Origin: Polyangiaceae bacterium
GTDB taxonomy: Bacteria > Myxococcota_A > Polyangia > Polyangiales > Polyangiaceae
Direction: 5' to 3'
Assembly: GCA_025353725.1 (NCBI GenBank)
Contig: JANXOF010000087.1
Location: forward strand, 1 to 64,000
Length of the DNA: 64,000 nucleotides
The notes under the pieces were generated by a model. It did no database searches. It saw only the letters and a list, made by a program, of their open reading frames with translations, and was not told where the DNA came from. A program made the translations under genes and the position numbers. Below, piece by piece: positions 1 to 7,462 of the stretch (positions are counted from its first letter, which is position 1; each line of letters starts with the position of its first letter).

Positions 1-2
1 GC

Positions 3-200
3 CTCGTCTACGTGCTCTCGGGCGCGCCGGTGATGACTGCGGCGATCGTCTTCGGCGTCTTCGCTGTCGCGCGGATCGCGCACGCGTTCGCGTACCTCGG
101 TGGCAAGCAGCCGTGGCGCACGCTCTCGTTCGTCGCCGGCGCGGGTGCGACGGTCGTGCTGATGGGGTTGATCGTGCGAACGCTCGTCGCCGCGGCGTAG
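3..200 (+). CDS. MAPEG family membrane protein, C-terminal part
   Basis: The gene runs in from the left edge, so only the last ~65 residues are visible. They hold two hydrophobic helices around the segment ARIAHAFAYLGGKQPWRTL. This RxxH...Y...PxR arrangement is typical of the third and fourth helices of MAPEG proteins (microsomal glutathione S-transferase/prostaglandin synthase-like, usually about 130 residues in bacteria). Family members are integral membrane proteins that conjugate or detoxify lipophilic electrophiles; the substrate here cannot be told. The gene converges on the PLD-like gene, with 4 bp between the two stop codons. Assignment rests on a short segment. Confidence 0.6.
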   Translation, partial: LVYVLSGAPVMTAAIVFGVFAVARIAHAFAYLGGKQPWRTLSFVAGAGATVVLMGLIVRTLVAAA

Positions 201-204
201 CGCG

Positions 205-807
205 CTATCGCTTGCCGCCGTCGAGCGGCTTCGGGCACACGTGCCGCAGCTTGCACGCGCCGCACTCTTTGCCCGACCAGATGCGCTCGAAGCGCGCCTG
301 CGTCGCGTCGAGGAGGATCTCGTCGTCGGTGAGGATCCCCATCTCGAAATTGCGTCGGCCGTCGCCCTTCGCGCCGAGTCCCGCGCCCGTGAAGTTCGCG
401 CTGCCGAGGTAGAGCGCGTCGCCGTCGACCGCGATGACCTTCAAGTGGACGCGCGGGCACTGGCGCATCGCGAACGCGCGCGTGCGCAGGCCGTCTTGTG
501 CGGCGAGCGCGGCGCGGAACGGACGCGACGGGGTCGCCGCGTGAAGCAGACGAATCTCGACGCCGCGCTTCGCCAGCGACGAGAACGTCTCGAGGATCGA
601 TGCGTACTTTCCGCGCGCGCGCGCCGTCGATCCGATCGGCGCTTCGATCCGCATCTCCTTCACGTTCGCCGTCGCGATCCAAATCGACGTCTTCGCCTTC
701 GCGATGACGCCCATCACGAGATCGTCGTAGTGCGCCGCGTCGACGACGAGCGACACCTTCGCCGCGCGCTGCGCGAGCGGGGCGACGGGAAGACGCAGCT
801 TGGCCAC
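205..807 (-). CDS. Phospholipase D-like (single HKD motif) protein
   Basis: 200 residues forming one PLD-like half-domain. The catalytic signature is visible as H121-x-K123-x4-D128 followed by LYLGSANFTGAG, the usual HKD context. With one HKD motif, activity in this superfamily needs a homodimer, as in Nuc-type endonucleases. The C-terminus carries a CxxC-x5-C cluster (C182, C185, C191), which may bind a metal or Fe-S cluster and resembles nuclease-associated cysteine motifs. No signal peptide is visible, so a cytoplasmic enzyme acting on nucleic acid or phospholipid is likely. It starts 3 bp after the moxR-like stop, so the two are probably co-transcribed. Substrate unknown. Confidence 0.75.
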   Translation of the reverse strand: MAKLRLPVAPLAQRAAKVSLVVDAAHYDDLVMGVIAKAKTSIWIATANVKEMRIEAPIGSTARARGKYASILETFSSLAKRGVEIRLLHAATPSRPFRAALAAQDGLRTRAFAMRQCPRVHLKVIAVDGDALYLGSANFTGAGLGAKGDGRRNFEMGILTDDEILLDATQARFERIWSGKECGACKLRHVCPKPLDGGKR

Positions 808-810
808 GGG

Positions 811-1791
811 TCACGCCATCCGGGGGACCGGCGCGGCGCGGACGATCTCGAGGATGCGATCGTCGGGCGTCACGCCTTGCAGCTGCGCGTCCGGATGCAG
901 CATGACGCGGTGGCGGAGCACCGGCGCGAACATCGGCTTCACGTCGTCAGGCGTGACGAACGCGCGGCCCTGGCTCGCCGCGAACACTTGCGCCGTCTTC
1001 ATCAGCGCGATCGACGCACGCGGTGACGCGCCGAGCTCGATCGCGCGATCGTCGCGTGTGCGCCGCACGACGTCGACGATGTACGCGATGATCGCGTCGT
1101 CGCATCGCACCGACTGTGCGTGCGCTTGCATCTCGGCGATCTCCGCGGGGGACACCGCAGCCTGGAGCGCGGACAGATCGCTCGGATCGAACCCGTCAGC
1201 GTGACGCCGCACGATCGTCTGCTCGACGTCGCGCGGCGGATCCTCGACCGTCAGCTTGACGAGAAAGCGATCGAGCTGCGCTTCAGGCAGCGGATACGTG
1301 CCCTGCGACTCGACGGGGTTCTGTGTCGCGACGACGACGAACGGCGACGGAAGCGGGCGCGATGTGCCGTCGACGGTGACCTGCCGATCCTGCATCGCCT
1401 CGAGCAACGCGGACTGCGTCTTCGCCGGCGCTCGGTTGATCTCGTCGGCGAGGACGAGGTTCGCGAAAATCGGCCCCAGCTTGGACGTAAATTCGCCCTT
1501 TTGTTGGTTGTAGATGACCGTTCCGATGACGTCGGCAGGGAGCAGGTCCGGCGTGAACTGCACCCTCGCAAACTTCGCGCTAATCGCCTCGCAAAGTGTC
1601 CTTACGGTGAGCGTCTTCGCAAGACCTGGGACGCCTTCGAGCAGCACGTGCCCGCCGGTCAGAAGACCGATGAGAATCCGCTCGATCATGTACGTCTGGC
1701 CGACGATGACCTTGCCGACCTCCGACTCGATGCGGTCGATGAAAGCGCTTTCTCGCGCGACGATCTCGTTCAATTCACGGGCGTCTTGCAT
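811..1791 (-). CDS. MoxR-family AAA+ ATPase
   Basis: 326 residues, the usual MoxR length. Walker A is GVPGLAKT (residues 53-60) and Walker B is LVLADEINRA (112-121), followed by the conserved KTQSALLEAMQDRQVT and the sensor-1 segment VVATQNPVE. MoxR ATPases act as chaperones that mature or activate partner proteins, often VWA-domain proteins. No VWA gene is adjacent; downstream is a PLD-like gene only 3 bp away. The ATG start at 1791 precedes a typical MoxR N-terminal helix. A 178-bp non-coding gap lies upstream, where its promoter should be. The specific client is not predictable from this window. Confidence 0.93.
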   Translation of the reverse strand: MQDARELNEIVARESAFIDRIESEVGKVIVGQTYMIERILIGLLTGGHVLLEGVPGLAKTLTVRTLCEAISAKFARVQFTPDLLPADVIGTVIYNQQKGEFTSKLGPIFANLVLADEINRAPAKTQSALLEAMQDRQVTVDGTSRPLPSPFVVVATQNPVESQGTYPLPEAQLDRFLVKLTVEDPPRDVEQTIVRRHADGFDPSDLSALQAAVSPAEIAEMQAHAQSVRCDDAIIAYIVDVVRRTRDDRAIELGASPRASIALMKTAQVFAASQGRAFVTPDDVKPMFAPVLRHRVMLHPDAQLQGVTPDDRILEIVRAAPVPRMA

Positions 1792-1969
1792 AATGCTCTA
1801 GACGCGGTCCTACCACGACCACGTGCTTCGCCCCAAGACCCGACGTGCATGCTGTCGCTTGCAGGTTTTTCCTCACCCCTTCACCCGGTCGCGTACCCTA
1901 ACCGAGAGCTGCTGAGCTAGGTTAAAATCCTCATGGGCACGTTGCAACTGCTCGGGCGCGCCAGCCGCA

Positions 1970-2170
1970 TTAGACGCGGGCGCGGAGCGACACCGAGATG
2001 CCGCCGTGGCAGCCGACGATGCCACCAAGCGCGACGAGCGCCCAAAACGCGTTCATGTCGGTCAGCTTGAGGCCAAGAATCCCGATTAGGATGAGACCAA
2101 TGGCGAGAAAAATCTCCGCGGAGCCACGCTGCATGCACCAGACATAGTGCAGGCGGCCGAGCGATTCCAC
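1970..2170 (-). CDS. Possible small membrane protein
   Basis: An open frame of up to 66 residues with two strongly hydrophobic stretches, AEIFLAIGLILIGILGL and FWALVALGGIVG. GTG at 2170 gives the longest form; ATG at 2134 gives a 54-residue form that starts just before the first helix and is the more natural membrane protein. No convincing Shine-Dalgarno site precedes either. It sits directly downstream of the propeller lipoprotein gene on the same strand, so co-transcription is possible. I do not recognise a family. It could be a chance open frame, though hydrophobic helices of this quality are uncommon in shadows of high-GC sequence. Confidence 0.4.
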   Translation of the reverse strand: MESLGRLHYVWCMQRGSAEIFLAIGLILIGILGLKLTDMNAFWALVALGGIVGCHGGISVSLRARV

Positions 2171-2172
2171 CG

Positions 2173-3414
2173 TCAGTAGGAGAAAATGTTCGTCAGGCTC
2201 CTGTCGGCGTCATAGATGTAAAGCGCATTTTTAGAGGCGAAGAGAACCTTCCGCGTTTGGCCCGGGAGCGCGAACACGGCAGTGAGGTAGTCGCGCGGGC
2301 CTTCCGCGTTCGTTTTGATCCCGGTGCGTTGGCCGGTTGTCGGGTCGACCGCGACAATCGGCGGGTACGTGGAGGCGGCGCAGTCGTCACCCGTCGAGGG
2401 GTCGGTGTTGAACGTCCAAAAAATACTGGCGTTCGCGGACACGCCGTTCGTACCGAGGCAGCTATCGCCCGAGCCTGGCTCTCCACGCTGCGCCGTCACT
2501 TTGAGTCCGGCGCCGGTTGCAGGGTCGACGGTAAAGAGCGCACCGCCCAGCCGGTCGGGTGTCCACACCTTCCCCGCGAAGAAGAACGGTGCCAGCGGGT
2601 CTTGAGGCTTCGCGCCGCTTCCGGCGCCGTTGGTCTTGTTGTTGGTTACCTCACGGCAGGTCGGCGTGGATCCGGGCGTGATTTCAACCACTCCGTCGCC
2701 GATGTTGTGAAATACGCGATACATCTTCCCGCTCGGCGCGATAGTCAGTCCGCCTGCGGAACACACGCCCGTATTGAAAGGCGGAACCTTCAAATTCACG
2801 GCAAGCGTTCTCTTTCCGTTCGCGGGATCAATCTTGAAGATGCCGTCGTCGGTGGCGGCGTACCAACCGTCGGGACCTGCCGCGATGCTCATGTAGTTGC
2901 CCGTCAATTCGGGACCTTCACCGATGGTTTTGGGGCCCTCGGCGGGGTCGACGATTTCGCCTGAAATCACGGTGCGGTTGCCGGTCGCCAGGTCGACCGT
3001 GAACACCGCCGCGAGCTTCTTTCCCGGCGTGAAAATTCCTGACACCGCGATGACGACGCGCTTGTTTGCTTCGTCGACGAAGCCTCCTTGAATGGTCTCG
3101 GGGAAGGAATTCCCGGTTCCAACCGAGCGCTTCTTGTCTGTTGCGCCGCACTTGGGATCGGCGGACGGAGGGAATGCAGGGCATGGAACGAGGCCTGCGG
3201 GGTCGAGCGGAACGGCCGGTAACGTCGGAACGCCCGGCGCACCGCTCGAGCCACCCGCTCCCGTTTCCGCACCGCCTTCGGCGCTGAGCTCCATTCCCGC
3301 CGGGGCGCCCGCTTCCGTGCCCCCGCTAGAGCTGCAGTGCAAGGCCCCTGCGAGGAGGACGAGCGACGCGAAAGGCACAGTGGTGGTTCTGTCGAAGCCG
3401 TGACGGACGCTCAT
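2173..3414 (-). CDS. Secreted lipoprotein, beta-propeller-like
   Basis: Start taken at ATG 3414, which has GGGAG about 10 bp upstream; an upstream in-frame start would add seven residues. The N-terminus has a signal sequence ending in LLAGALHC followed by SSSGG, a lipoprotein cleavage site with a Ser/Gly linker. The rest has repeated units such as VDLATGNRTV, IDPANGKRTL, VDPATGAGLK and VDPTTGQRTG, spaced as in SMP-30/NHL-type beta-propellers. This suggests a periplasmic or surface-anchored propeller. No catalytic residues were recognised. Function unknown; this class of lipoprotein is common in myxobacteria. Confidence 0.75.
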   Translation of the reverse strand: MSVRHGFDRTTTVPFASLVLLAGALHCSSSGGTEAGAPAGMELSAEGGAETGAGGSSGAPGVPTLPAVPLDPAGLVPCPAFPPSADPKCGATDKKRSVGTGNSFPETIQGGFVDEANKRVVIAVSGIFTPGKKLAAVFTVDLATGNRTVISGEIVDPAEGPKTIGEGPELTGNYMSIAAGPDGWYAATDDGIFKIDPANGKRTLAVNLKVPPFNTGVCSAGGLTIAPSGKMYRVFHNIGDGVVEITPGSTPTCREVTNNKTNGAGSGAKPQDPLAPFFFAGKVWTPDRLGGALFTVDPATGAGLKVTAQRGEPGSGDSCLGTNGVSANASIFWTFNTDPSTGDDCAASTYPPIVAVDPTTGQRTGIKTNAEGPRDYLTAVFALPGQTRKVLFASKNALYIYDADRSLTNIFSY

Positions 3415-3611
3415 TCGTTGCAATCTCCCTGGCAAGTCGCGGGCTGTATCGGCACCACGGCTCGATGATCGTAGAATTCGAAACGAAGAGTCGCAAGTTA
3501 GGAATCGATAGCGTTCGTTCTACGCCTCTCGCGCGCGCTCAGATGTCGGCAGAACGCGCAAGTGGGCGGTGAACGTAAGTCTTCGCTACGCGATGCTTTT
3601 CCCCGAGAAAA

Positions 3612-4655
3612 CTAATCGACCTCGAGGACAAGTTTGCCGAATACGTTGCGCGCCTCAAGGAGCTTGTGGCCCTCCACGGCACTCCAAAGTGGTAGTACCC
3701 GATCGACGACCGGCTTGAGCTTCCCGGCCTCAATGAGCCGAAGAATGCCGAAGAGATCACCTTTCGGCCCCATCGTTGAGCCGATGATTTCGACCTGCCT
3801 GAAAAAGATATGGCGAAGGTCAAGGGTCGCCGCGAAGCCGGTCGTGGCACCGCACGTAACGACGCGTCCGCCCCACGCGGTGGCGAGCACTGACTTTGAG
3901 AGCACGTCGCCGCCCACGTGCTCGATGACGACATCGACGCCCTTCTTGTCCGTCAAACGCTTGCACTCTGCAACAAAGTCGTGCGTCGTGTAATTAATGG
4001 TTTCATCCGCGCCGAGGAGTCGCGCGCGCTCTGCCTTTGCGTCCGTGCTCGTCGTTGTGATAACGCGCGCGCCGAGCATCTTTGCTAGCTGAATCGCCGC
4101 GCTCGAGACCCCGCTACCCGCGGCTTGCACGAGTACCGTTTGCCCAGGCTTTACGCAGCCTTTGCGCACGACCATTTGCCACGCGGTGAGAAAGCAGAGT
4201 GGGACGGCCGCGGCGAGTGTGAAGGAAAGGCACGCGGGCATAGCGACGAGATTCGCGTCGGGCACGACGATATGCCGCGCGTAGCCTCCCTGGATGTTTT
4301 CGCCAAGAATTCCGTAGCTGCGACAGAACGTATCTTCGCCGAGCAGGCACCGCTCGCACGTGCCGCACGATACGCCAGGGTTGATGACGACGGCGTCGCC
4401 GACCTTGAACTTCGCTGTCGTCACCCCAGGACCAAGTGCCTCGACTTCGCCCGCCACGTCCGCCCCGAGCCGATGCGGGAACTCGTACTTGACGTGCGGA
4501 AGTCCTTTGCGCGCCCAAATGTCGAGATGGTTGACGCCGACCGCGCGGACGCGGACGCGGACCTGTCGGGGGCCGGGTACGGGCAACGCGAGGGTCGCGC
4601 GTTCGAGCACCTCGGGGCCTCCGGTCGCGCGCATGACCATCGCTTCGGTTTGCAT
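3612..4655 (-). CDS. Zinc-type alcohol dehydrogenase/quinone reductase family oxidoreductase
   Basis: 347 residues of the medium-chain dehydrogenase/reductase superfamily. The GroES-like N-domain contains GADVAGEVEALGPGV and the structural-zinc cluster CGTCERCLLGEDTFC; four cysteines are kept. The Rossmann domain follows with VLVQAAGSGVSSAAIQLAKM, where the usual GxGxxG is AAGSGVS, and a nucleotide-discriminating TTTSTDAKAERA. It should use NAD(P)H to reduce or oxidise a small carbonyl, alcohol or quinone; the substrate cannot be inferred. The gene stands alone on the minus strand, with a 45-bp gap to the downstream unknown gene. Confidence 0.9.
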   Translation of the reverse strand: MQTEAMVMRATGGPEVLERATLALPVPGPRQVRVRVRAVGVNHLDIWARKGLPHVKYEFPHRLGADVAGEVEALGPGVTTAKFKVGDAVVINPGVSCGTCERCLLGEDTFCRSYGILGENIQGGYARHIVVPDANLVAMPACLSFTLAAAVPLCFLTAWQMVVRKGCVKPGQTVLVQAAGSGVSSAAIQLAKMLGARVITTTSTDAKAERARLLGADETINYTTHDFVAECKRLTDKKGVDVVIEHVGGDVLSKSVLATAWGGRVVTCGATTGFAATLDLRHIFFRQVEIIGSTMGPKGDLFGILRLIEAGKLKPVVDRVLPLWSAVEGHKLLEARNVFGKLVLEVD

Positions 4656-4700
4656 GGGCGAAAGTTAGCTTAGTCGTCGCGTTGAGTTCTCAAAGAAGCG

Positions 4701-5309
4701 TCACGCGAGCATCTCGCGAGGGCGCGTGCCCGAGACGGGCGAAACGGCGTGCGACAACGCCAGCGTGAGCACGAGGATCATTCGGTAAACGGTGTGCACG
4801 TCGTCCACGTCGACCTCGCGCAGAGCACCTTCGTTCGGGTGGTTCCCGTCGATCTCAGCGGGTTCCAACGCGGCCTCGACGTGCTCATTGACGAACGCGA
4901 GGACGCCAGGCTGCTCGATAGCCATCACGTCTTCGAGTTCCAGGGGCTCTTCGGAGTGGCTTGCGCGCAGCTCTTCTTCTAAGTCGAGGGCACTCCGCGC
5001 AGCTTCGAACGCTTGGTCCGTGACGGCGCCGAGGCGCGCCCCGAAGGCGCGTTCGAAGCCGAGCCACACGGCGACGGTGAGAAAGTGACCTAAAGCCAGA
5101 GCCGTTTCGTCCAACGGATCCACAAGCACGCGCTCGGATTCGCGCGAAAGTGCAACTTGGGTCGCCTCGAAGCGGCTAAACGCACCGACCAAGTCCGAGC
5201 GCGGGTCAGGGGAGTCAGAAGCGAGCTCTTGCTCGACGCGGTCAAGGTGCTCACGACTCACCACCGCGTAGGACGGAACGGGTCGTATGGCGGCGCCGCG
5301 AACCCACAT
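4701..5309 (-). CDS. Hypothetical protein
   Basis: The open frame extends to 5639, but residues upstream of ATG 5309 are arginine/serine-rich and overlap the divergent lectin gene, so I take ATG 5309 (202 residues). The protein is acidic and helical, with LALGHFLTVAVWLGFERAFGARLG as a possible amphipathic or membrane helix and RMILVLTLALSHAV near the C-terminus. No family recognised. It may form an operon with the downstream dehydrogenase gene (45 bp apart, same strand). Codon use is like that of its neighbours. Confidence 0.65.
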   Translation of the reverse strand: MWVRGAAIRPVPSYAVVSREHLDRVEQELASDSPDPRSDLVGAFSRFEATQVALSRESERVLVDPLDETALALGHFLTVAVWLGFERAFGARLGAVTDQAFEAARSALDLEEELRASHSEEPLELEDVMAIEQPGVLAFVNEHVEAALEPAEIDGNHPNEGALREVDVDDVHTVYRMILVLTLALSHAVSPVSGTRPREMLA

Positions 5310-5480
5310 AGGTTTACGAGCGTAACATGCCCGCGCACGACTCCGCGGCGTTCGTTCGCGTAAGCGGCGCGTTCGTGTCGATGCTCGCGCATCTTTTCGT
5401 GAGACGGCAATGAACCGCGGGGCGTCACCTCCTCGAAGACGGGGCAGAGTCGCCCCGCTTCCTTCAAAAGGAAACCATCG

Positions 5481-5969
5481 ATGCGATCCTTCCGTTTTTG
5501 CCTTTCGCGAGTCGCTCTTGTCGTCGCGGTCGCTACGGCCACTTCGGGCTGCGCTGCGCCCGTGGCTGAAGATTCGGACGGCTCGGGTTCGGCGCTCAGT
5601 GCTCCGCCTGGCCCATGCGGGAGGATCAACCCCGGACAATCCATTGACCGCGGTGGTGCCGTTCAGTCTTGCAACGGGTGGTTTGCCCTACGCGTCAACG
5701 GTGACGGTTCAGTTCATATGTTCCCGACGTGGGCTCCACACCAGGTGCTTTGGGCAATTCCAGCCCACCCCGCAACGCGGCATCTCGCCATGTACGGCGA
5801 CGGGAACCTTGTACTTGGCGATGACCAGTGGCGTGCCGTCCCGAAGCAGGATGGAACTCCGATGTTCGTGACCGGCGCGTTCGGTGCCGGCAGCTTTGCG
5901 ACGGTGACCGACGACGGAAATTTGTTCGTGCAGTCCGCCGACGGGGTGGGTCGCTGGCGCCACCACTGA
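5481..5969 (+). CDS. B-lectin (bulb-type lectin) domain lipoprotein
   Basis: 162 residues. A signal peptide ends in TATSGC, a good lipobox, followed by an acidic linker. The mature part carries the beta-prism lectin pattern: ALRVNGDGSVHMF, then HLAMYGDGNLVLGDDQWRA and FATVTDDGNLFVQSADG. Members of this family bind mannose through QxDxNxVxY motifs; here the three motifs read NGDGSVHMF, YGDGNLVLG and TDDGNLFVQ, so the aspartate-asparagine core is partly kept and the leading Gln is not. It is predicted to be a membrane-anchored carbohydrate-binding protein, perhaps for cell-surface or prey polysaccharide. It is divergent from the unknown gene at 4701-5309. Confidence 0.78.
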   Translation: MRSFRFCLSRVALVVAVATATSGCAAPVAEDSDGSGSALSAPPGPCGRINPGQSIDRGGAVQSCNGWFALRVNGDGSVHMFPTWAPHQVLWAIPAHPATRHLAMYGDGNLVLGDDQWRAVPKQDGTPMFVTGAFGAGSFATVTDDGNLFVQSADGVGRWRHH

Positions 5970-6050
5970 CTGACGGCGTGCGTGCGAGCGCGTCGCTATA
6001 GCGCACGCAGCCTGCCCTCGCGTTGGAGGCGCGTCGCAGAAGAGGTCACT

Positions 6051-6614
6051 TTAGCGCGCGCGAAGTGGCCTCAAGACGTGGATGCTCCACGCAAAGGCGA
6101 GCGAAAGTGCAAGCCAGCTCAAGAGGATACCGCGGCCGAGTGGACTTCGGCTGACGGGCGCGGTGCCGAAAGCGCCGTGATACTGCGCGTACGAGCCGCT
6201 TACTTCGAGGCGCCGCGCGCAGATGGCGAACGCGATCGCGAGGAGCGCTAGCAGCGCGCCGCTCACCTGCGCGAAGAGAGTGCCGCGTTTCGCGATGGCC
6301 CAAGGCGCCGCGAGAGCGAATCCGAGGGGCACTTGCAAGCCCGCGAAAAACACGAGAATCACATCGACCGCGGAAGGCACTCGGCCCCAGCGCAGGAGGT
6401 AGAGATAGGACCAGTCGCCGTGAAGTGCGGCGAAGTACCCCACGACCGGAGCGAACACGAGCGCTCCAAAACCAAGCGCCACGAGGAAGGGACGTGCGAA
6501 GAGTAGCGGCGCATCCGCTCGCGTGAGCTCGACGCGTGACAGCCAGGCGAGCGTGATGCCCAGCAGCAAGCCGACGGGAAGGGCGAAAGGCAACGGCATT
6601 CGGTCGCGGCACAC
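6051..6614 (-). CDS. Multi-pass membrane protein, unknown function
   Basis: 187 residues with about five hydrophobic segments: FALPVGLLLGITLAWLS, FLVALGFGALVFAPVVGYFA, VDVILVFFAGLQVPLGFALA, VSGALLALLAIAFAICA and GILLSWLALSLAFAWSI. ATG at 6614 or 6599 are both possible; the second removes five residues. No family was recognised. It is oriented opposite to larB and separated from it by 65 bp, so the two promoters share that gap. It ends 81 bp from the convergent lectin gene. Confidence 0.7.
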   Translation of the reverse strand: MCRDRMPLPFALPVGLLLGITLAWLSRVELTRADAPLLFARPFLVALGFGALVFAPVVGYFAALHGDWSYLYLLRWGRVPSAVDVILVFFAGLQVPLGFALAAPWAIAKRGTLFAQVSGALLALLAIAFAICARRLEVSGSYAQYHGAFGTAPVSRSPLGRGILLSWLALSLAFAWSIHVLRPLRAR

Positions 6615-6679
6615 TAGTCAGATTTGAGCTCCCTAGGCCAAGCGGTGTGTTTCGCTTCCGAATAGGGTAGAAAGCGCGC

Positions 6680-7462
6680 GTGGATGAGACTCGACTTTTA
6701 GACTTGCTGGGTCGCGTGCGCGTGGGCGATGTACCAGTCGACGTAGCCCTGGCCGAGCTTCGGCAGCTCCCTTTCGCGGATCTCGGTTTCGCGATGGTGG
6801 ACCATCACCGCGCCATTCGACAGGGCGTTCCGGAGGTGATCCTCGGCGAGGGAAAGACGTCCGTGCAAATCGAGGCTATCGCGCGTGAGCTGGTACGGCG
6901 GGGCCAAAACGTGTTGATTACACGCATTGACCCGTCCAGTGCGTCCGCTCTGATCCAAACCTTGCCGGGCTTGCACCATTCGCCTGTCGCCCGCACGTGC
7001 ACGTTAGAGGTGACACCCATCCCATGGCTGTCCGACGCGAAGGTCGCTCTTATGACGGCGGGCACGAGCGATTTGCCTGTCGCCGAAGAGTGCGCCGAAA
7101 CGATGCGAATGCTCGGCGTCCGATACGAGCGCGTCGTTGACGTGGGCGTTTCGGGAATTCACCGCTTGCTCCACAAGCGACCTCTCCTCGAGCAAGCCGC
7201 CGTCGTTATCGTGGTTGCGGGCATGGAGGGCGCGCTCGCGAGCGTGGTGGGAGGGCTGGTCGACGTGCCCGTCATCGCCGTGCCTACCTCTGTCGGGTAC
7301 GGCGCTGCGTTCCAAGGCGTCGCGGCGTTGCTCGGAATGCTCACGAGCTGCGCGTCGGGGGTGACCGTTTGCAATATCGATAACGGTTTCGGAGCGGCCT
7401 TCGCGGCCGCACGTATGTTGCGATCGAAAGCCCGGGCGGAGAAGGTCCCAGAGACGCCATGA
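6680..7462 (+). CDS. larB: Nickel-pincer cofactor carboxylase/hydrolase LarB
   Basis: 260 residues, full LarB length (AIR carboxylase-like fold). Diagnostic stretches are FGxAxVDxHR-like LGFAMVDHHRAIRQGVPEVI, EVILGEGKTSVQIEAIA, the central VALMTAGTSDLPVAEECAET and VVVAGMEGALASVVGGLV, ending in VPTSVGYGAAFQGVAAL. LarB carboxylates nicotinic acid adenine dinucleotide and hydrolyses its phosphoanhydride, giving the first intermediate of the Ni-pincer nucleotide used by lactate racemase-type (LarA) enzymes. The start is GTG at 6680. It overlaps larC by 4 bp (ATGA), so the two are translationally coupled. larE and larA are not in this window. Confidence 0.95.
   Translation: MDETRLLDLLGRVRVGDVPVDVALAELRQLPFADLGFAMVDHHRAIRQGVPEVILGEGKTSVQIEAIARELVRRGQNVLITRIDPSSASALIQTLPGLHHSPVARTCTLEVTPIPWLSDAKVALMTAGTSDLPVAEECAETMRMLGVRYERVVDVGVSGIHRLLHKRPLLEQAAVVIVVAGMEGALASVVGGLVDVPVIAVPTSVGYGAAFQGVAALLGMLTSCASGVTVCNIDNGFGAAFAAARMLRSKARAEKVPETP

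Noticed and set aside
8-814. Arginine-rich open frame opposite the MAPEG and PLD-like genes
   Set aside because: Composition is that of a high-GC shadow; the overlapping PLD-like frame has a catalytic motif.
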